Below are positions 10,808 to 12,343 of a stretch of 12,343 bases of DNA, in pieces; positions within the stretch are counted from its first letter, which is position 1, and every line of letters begins with the position of its first letter. The notes below the pieces were generated by a model. The model worked only from the letters and a program-made list of their open reading frames with translations. It was not told where the DNA came from and did no database searches. The position numbers and the translations under genes were made by a program. The stretch comes from an uncultured Eubacteriales bacterium (GTDB lineage Bacteria; Bacillota; Clostridia; UMGS1840). The stretch spans positions 1 to 12,343 of the forward strand of contig USLP01000017.1 in assembly GCA_900555525.1 (NCBI GenBank), in the 5' to 3' direction.

Positions 10808-12343
10808 TATACTATCTCGACATTGTACTCTGTGAGCCAGCAGTCAAACTGAATAAGCCATGCTATAAGCTGAGGCTTTGACATAAGCTGACCGAACCAC
10901 GTAACGGATTTTGCGCCCAAAAGCTCTGAAAGTTTCTTTTTATCGATAAACTCGGAAATTCTGTCGGTTTTGTTTTTGAGCCGTTTTTCGAGCATTTCGG
11001 TAACGATTTTTTCGTAAAGCGGATTGTGCGTTTTGGGATATGGGCTTTTCTTGCGGTACAGTATTTTGTCGGGCAGATATTCGCGCATAGCGTTTCGTAA
11101 AAGTGCTTTTTCAACGCCGTTTTCAAACTTTATTTCCCACGGAACGTTATAAACGTATTCCAAAATTCTGTGGTCGGCAAAAGGCACACGCACCTCAAGA
11201 CCGCTCGCCATGCTCATTCTGTCCTTTCGTTCCAAAAGCGACGTCATGAAGTAATCAACACAAAGCACAGTCGCTATTCTCGATGTTTTCATAGCGTCGG
11301 AATCCTCTTCAAGTACGGGACATTCGTTCACCGTATTTTTGTATATCTGCGAAATATAGTCATATCCCTCCTTGGGACGTGCAAAATCCTCACGGAAAAG
11401 ATTAATTCTCGCAAAAGGCTCATGAATCCACGGGAAGAAATCACGGTAAAGCATTTCGGGACGGTAAAACCACGGATAACCGCCGAAAATTTCGTCGGAG
11501 CATTCGCCCGACAGCGCAGTTGTGTGTTCCTCCTTTACACGTCTGCAAAAATACAAAAGCGACGAATCTATATCAGCCTGACCGGGCAGGTCGCGCGCAA
11601 GCGTTGCGTCGATAAGATATTGGGCAACGGCTTTTGTCGGCGCAGTGAGAACGGTATGGTCGGTTTTGAGATAATCGGCTAAATATACCGCAAATTCATC
11701 ATCGCCCTTCGGCTGAAAAAGAGAGCTTTTGAAATTCTTTTTGTTGCCCTCGTATTCAAAAGAGTAGGTCGATAAGGTTTTTCCTTCTTTTTTGTATGTT
11801 TGGGCGGCAATGCTCGTGATTACCGAGGAATCAAGACCTCCCGATAAGAACGTACAAAGCGGTACATCGGATATAAGCTGACGGTTTACAGCGTCCGTCA
11901 TAAGATATTTGACGTGCTGCGCCGCTTCCTCCGCCGTTTCTTTAAAGGGTTTCGCTTTAAGCTCCCAGTATTTGCGTAAAAACAAGCCGTTTTTGTTGAA
12001 ATATCCGCAGTAGGCAGGTTTTATCTCGCTTACGTTTCGGAAAACTCCGCTTCCGCCGAGCGTAACGGGCGTTAAAAACAGTAATTGCCATATGCCGTAT
12101 TTGTCAACCTGTGCGGTTATTTTCGGGTGTTTTAAAATCGCCTTTACTTCAGACGCAAAAATAAAGCTTGTTCCCGAAACAGCATAGAAAAAGGGCTTTA
12201 TTCCGAAACGGTCTCTCGCAAGAAACAAGCGTTTCTTGTCCTCGTCATATACCGCAAACGCAAAAATGCCGTTCAAAATTTCGGGGCATTTATCCCCATA
12301 AATTATATATGAATACAAAACAACCTCCGTATCGCAGGCGGGG
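10807..12343 (-). CDS. asnB: Asparagine synthetase B, glutamine-hydrolysing (N-terminus beyond window)
   Basis: The enzyme makes asparagine from aspartate, ATP and glutamine-derived ammonia. The open frame continues to the right edge; the codons there read PACDTEVVLYSYIIYGDKCP, which fits the middle of the class II glutaminase domain, so the real start with catalytic Cys2 is missing. A TTG at 12318 is therefore not the start. Visible glutaminase residues include LNGIFAFAVYDEDKKRLFLA and RDRFGIKPFFYA. The ATP-binding motif is LSGGLDSSVI, and the synthetase domain holds ALSGECSDEIFGGYPWF and SGLEVRVPFADHRILEY. About 511 residues are present; the family is commonly 600-630, so about 80-120 are lost to the window edge. 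The gene is read alone towards its own terminator. Confidence 0.95.
   Translation of the reverse strand, partial: PACDTEVVLYSYIIYGDKCPEILNGIFAFAVYDEDKKRLFLARDRFGIKPFFYAVSGTSFIFASEVKAILKHPKITAQVDKYGIWQLLFLTPVTLGGSGVFRNVSEIKPAYCGYFNKNGLFLRKYWELKAKPFKETAEEAAQHVKYLMTDAVNRQLISDVPLCTFLSGGLDSSVITSIAAQTYKKEGKTLSTYSFEYEGNKKNFKSSLFQPKGDDEFAVYLADYLKTDHTVLTAPTKAVAQYLIDATLARDLPGQADIDSSLLYFCRRVKEEHTTALSGECSDEIFGGYPWFYRPEMLYRDFFPWIHEPFARINLFREDFARPKEGYDYISQIYKNTVNECPVLEEDSDAMKTSRIATVLCVDYFMTSLLERKDRMSMASGLEVRVPFADHRILEYVYNVPWEIKFENGVEKALLRNAMREYLPDKILYRKKSPYPKTHNPLYEKIVTEMLEKRLKNKTDRISEFIDKKKLSELLGAKSVTWFGQLMSKPQLIAWLIQFDCWLTEYNVEIV

Noticed and set aside
11170..11682. 170-aa plus-strand frame inside asnB
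   Set aside because: Antisense to conserved asnB sequence and without ribosome binding site or recognisable domain.
12316..12318. TTG start of asnB at 12318
   Set aside because: Conserved AsnB sequence (DTEV...) continues upstream in frame to the window edge, so this is an internal Leu codon.

Overview
The window reads as chromosomal DNA of a low-GC, spore-forming type Firmicute of class Clostridia. The signs are AT-rich intergenic DNA, strong AGGAGG-type ribosome binding sites, consensus sigma-A promoters, a gamma-D-glutamyl-meso-diaminopimelate peptidase, SLH-domain surface protein, DUF1540 and YqzL small proteins, and an Agr-type peptide quorum-sensing locus. No phage, transposase or CRISPR genes are seen.

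Layout. 1-1250: on the minus strand lie uppP (undecaprenyl diphosphatase) and a tRNA-Gln(CTG) with its own perfect-consensus promoter and terminator; a 7-bp tandem repeat lies beyond. 1255-2535: a cytoplasmic-type M14 peptidase with peptidoglycan-binding and LysM modules. 2561-4733: a two-gene transcription unit, with a consensus promoter and terminator, encoding a His-rich COG0523 (G3E) metal-chaperone GTPase and a degenerate COG0523 GTPase fused to a DUF1980/TIGR03943-like domain. Its 5' leader carries two hairpins, one at the transcription start and one between the Shine-Dalgarno sequence and the start codon.

4797-7676: a complete agr-like locus in the order response regulator (AgrA-like), sensor kinase (AgrC-like), processing protease AgrB, and a 46-codon AgrD pre-peptide too short for routine ORF calling. 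A second tiny ORF (23 aa) follows. A 16-bp direct repeat with a 20-bp period overlaps the end of agrC, immediately upstream of an extended -10 promoter for agrBD. The agrB start codon lies in an 11-bp stem whose loop holds the Shine-Dalgarno sequence. A transcript starting at the internal promoter would lack most of the stem's left arm, whereas read-through from agrAC would contain all of it. This suggests a positive feedback loop with promoter-dependent translation. 7857-9017: two secreted proteins, an unknown 149-aa beta-rich protein and an SLH protein, are plausible outputs of the system.

9018-10431: a minus-strand YqzL microprotein, a degenerate GC-rich palindrome, a 20-aa hydrophobic peptide, and three small uncharacterised proteins in tight succession. 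10554-10715: a Cys-rich DUF1540 protein. Two back-to-back terminators then separate it from convergent asnB (asparagine synthetase), which runs off the right edge without its N-terminus.

The most interesting part is the agr-like region: a new predicted autoinducing peptide, a candidate operator, and an unusual start-codon hairpin.
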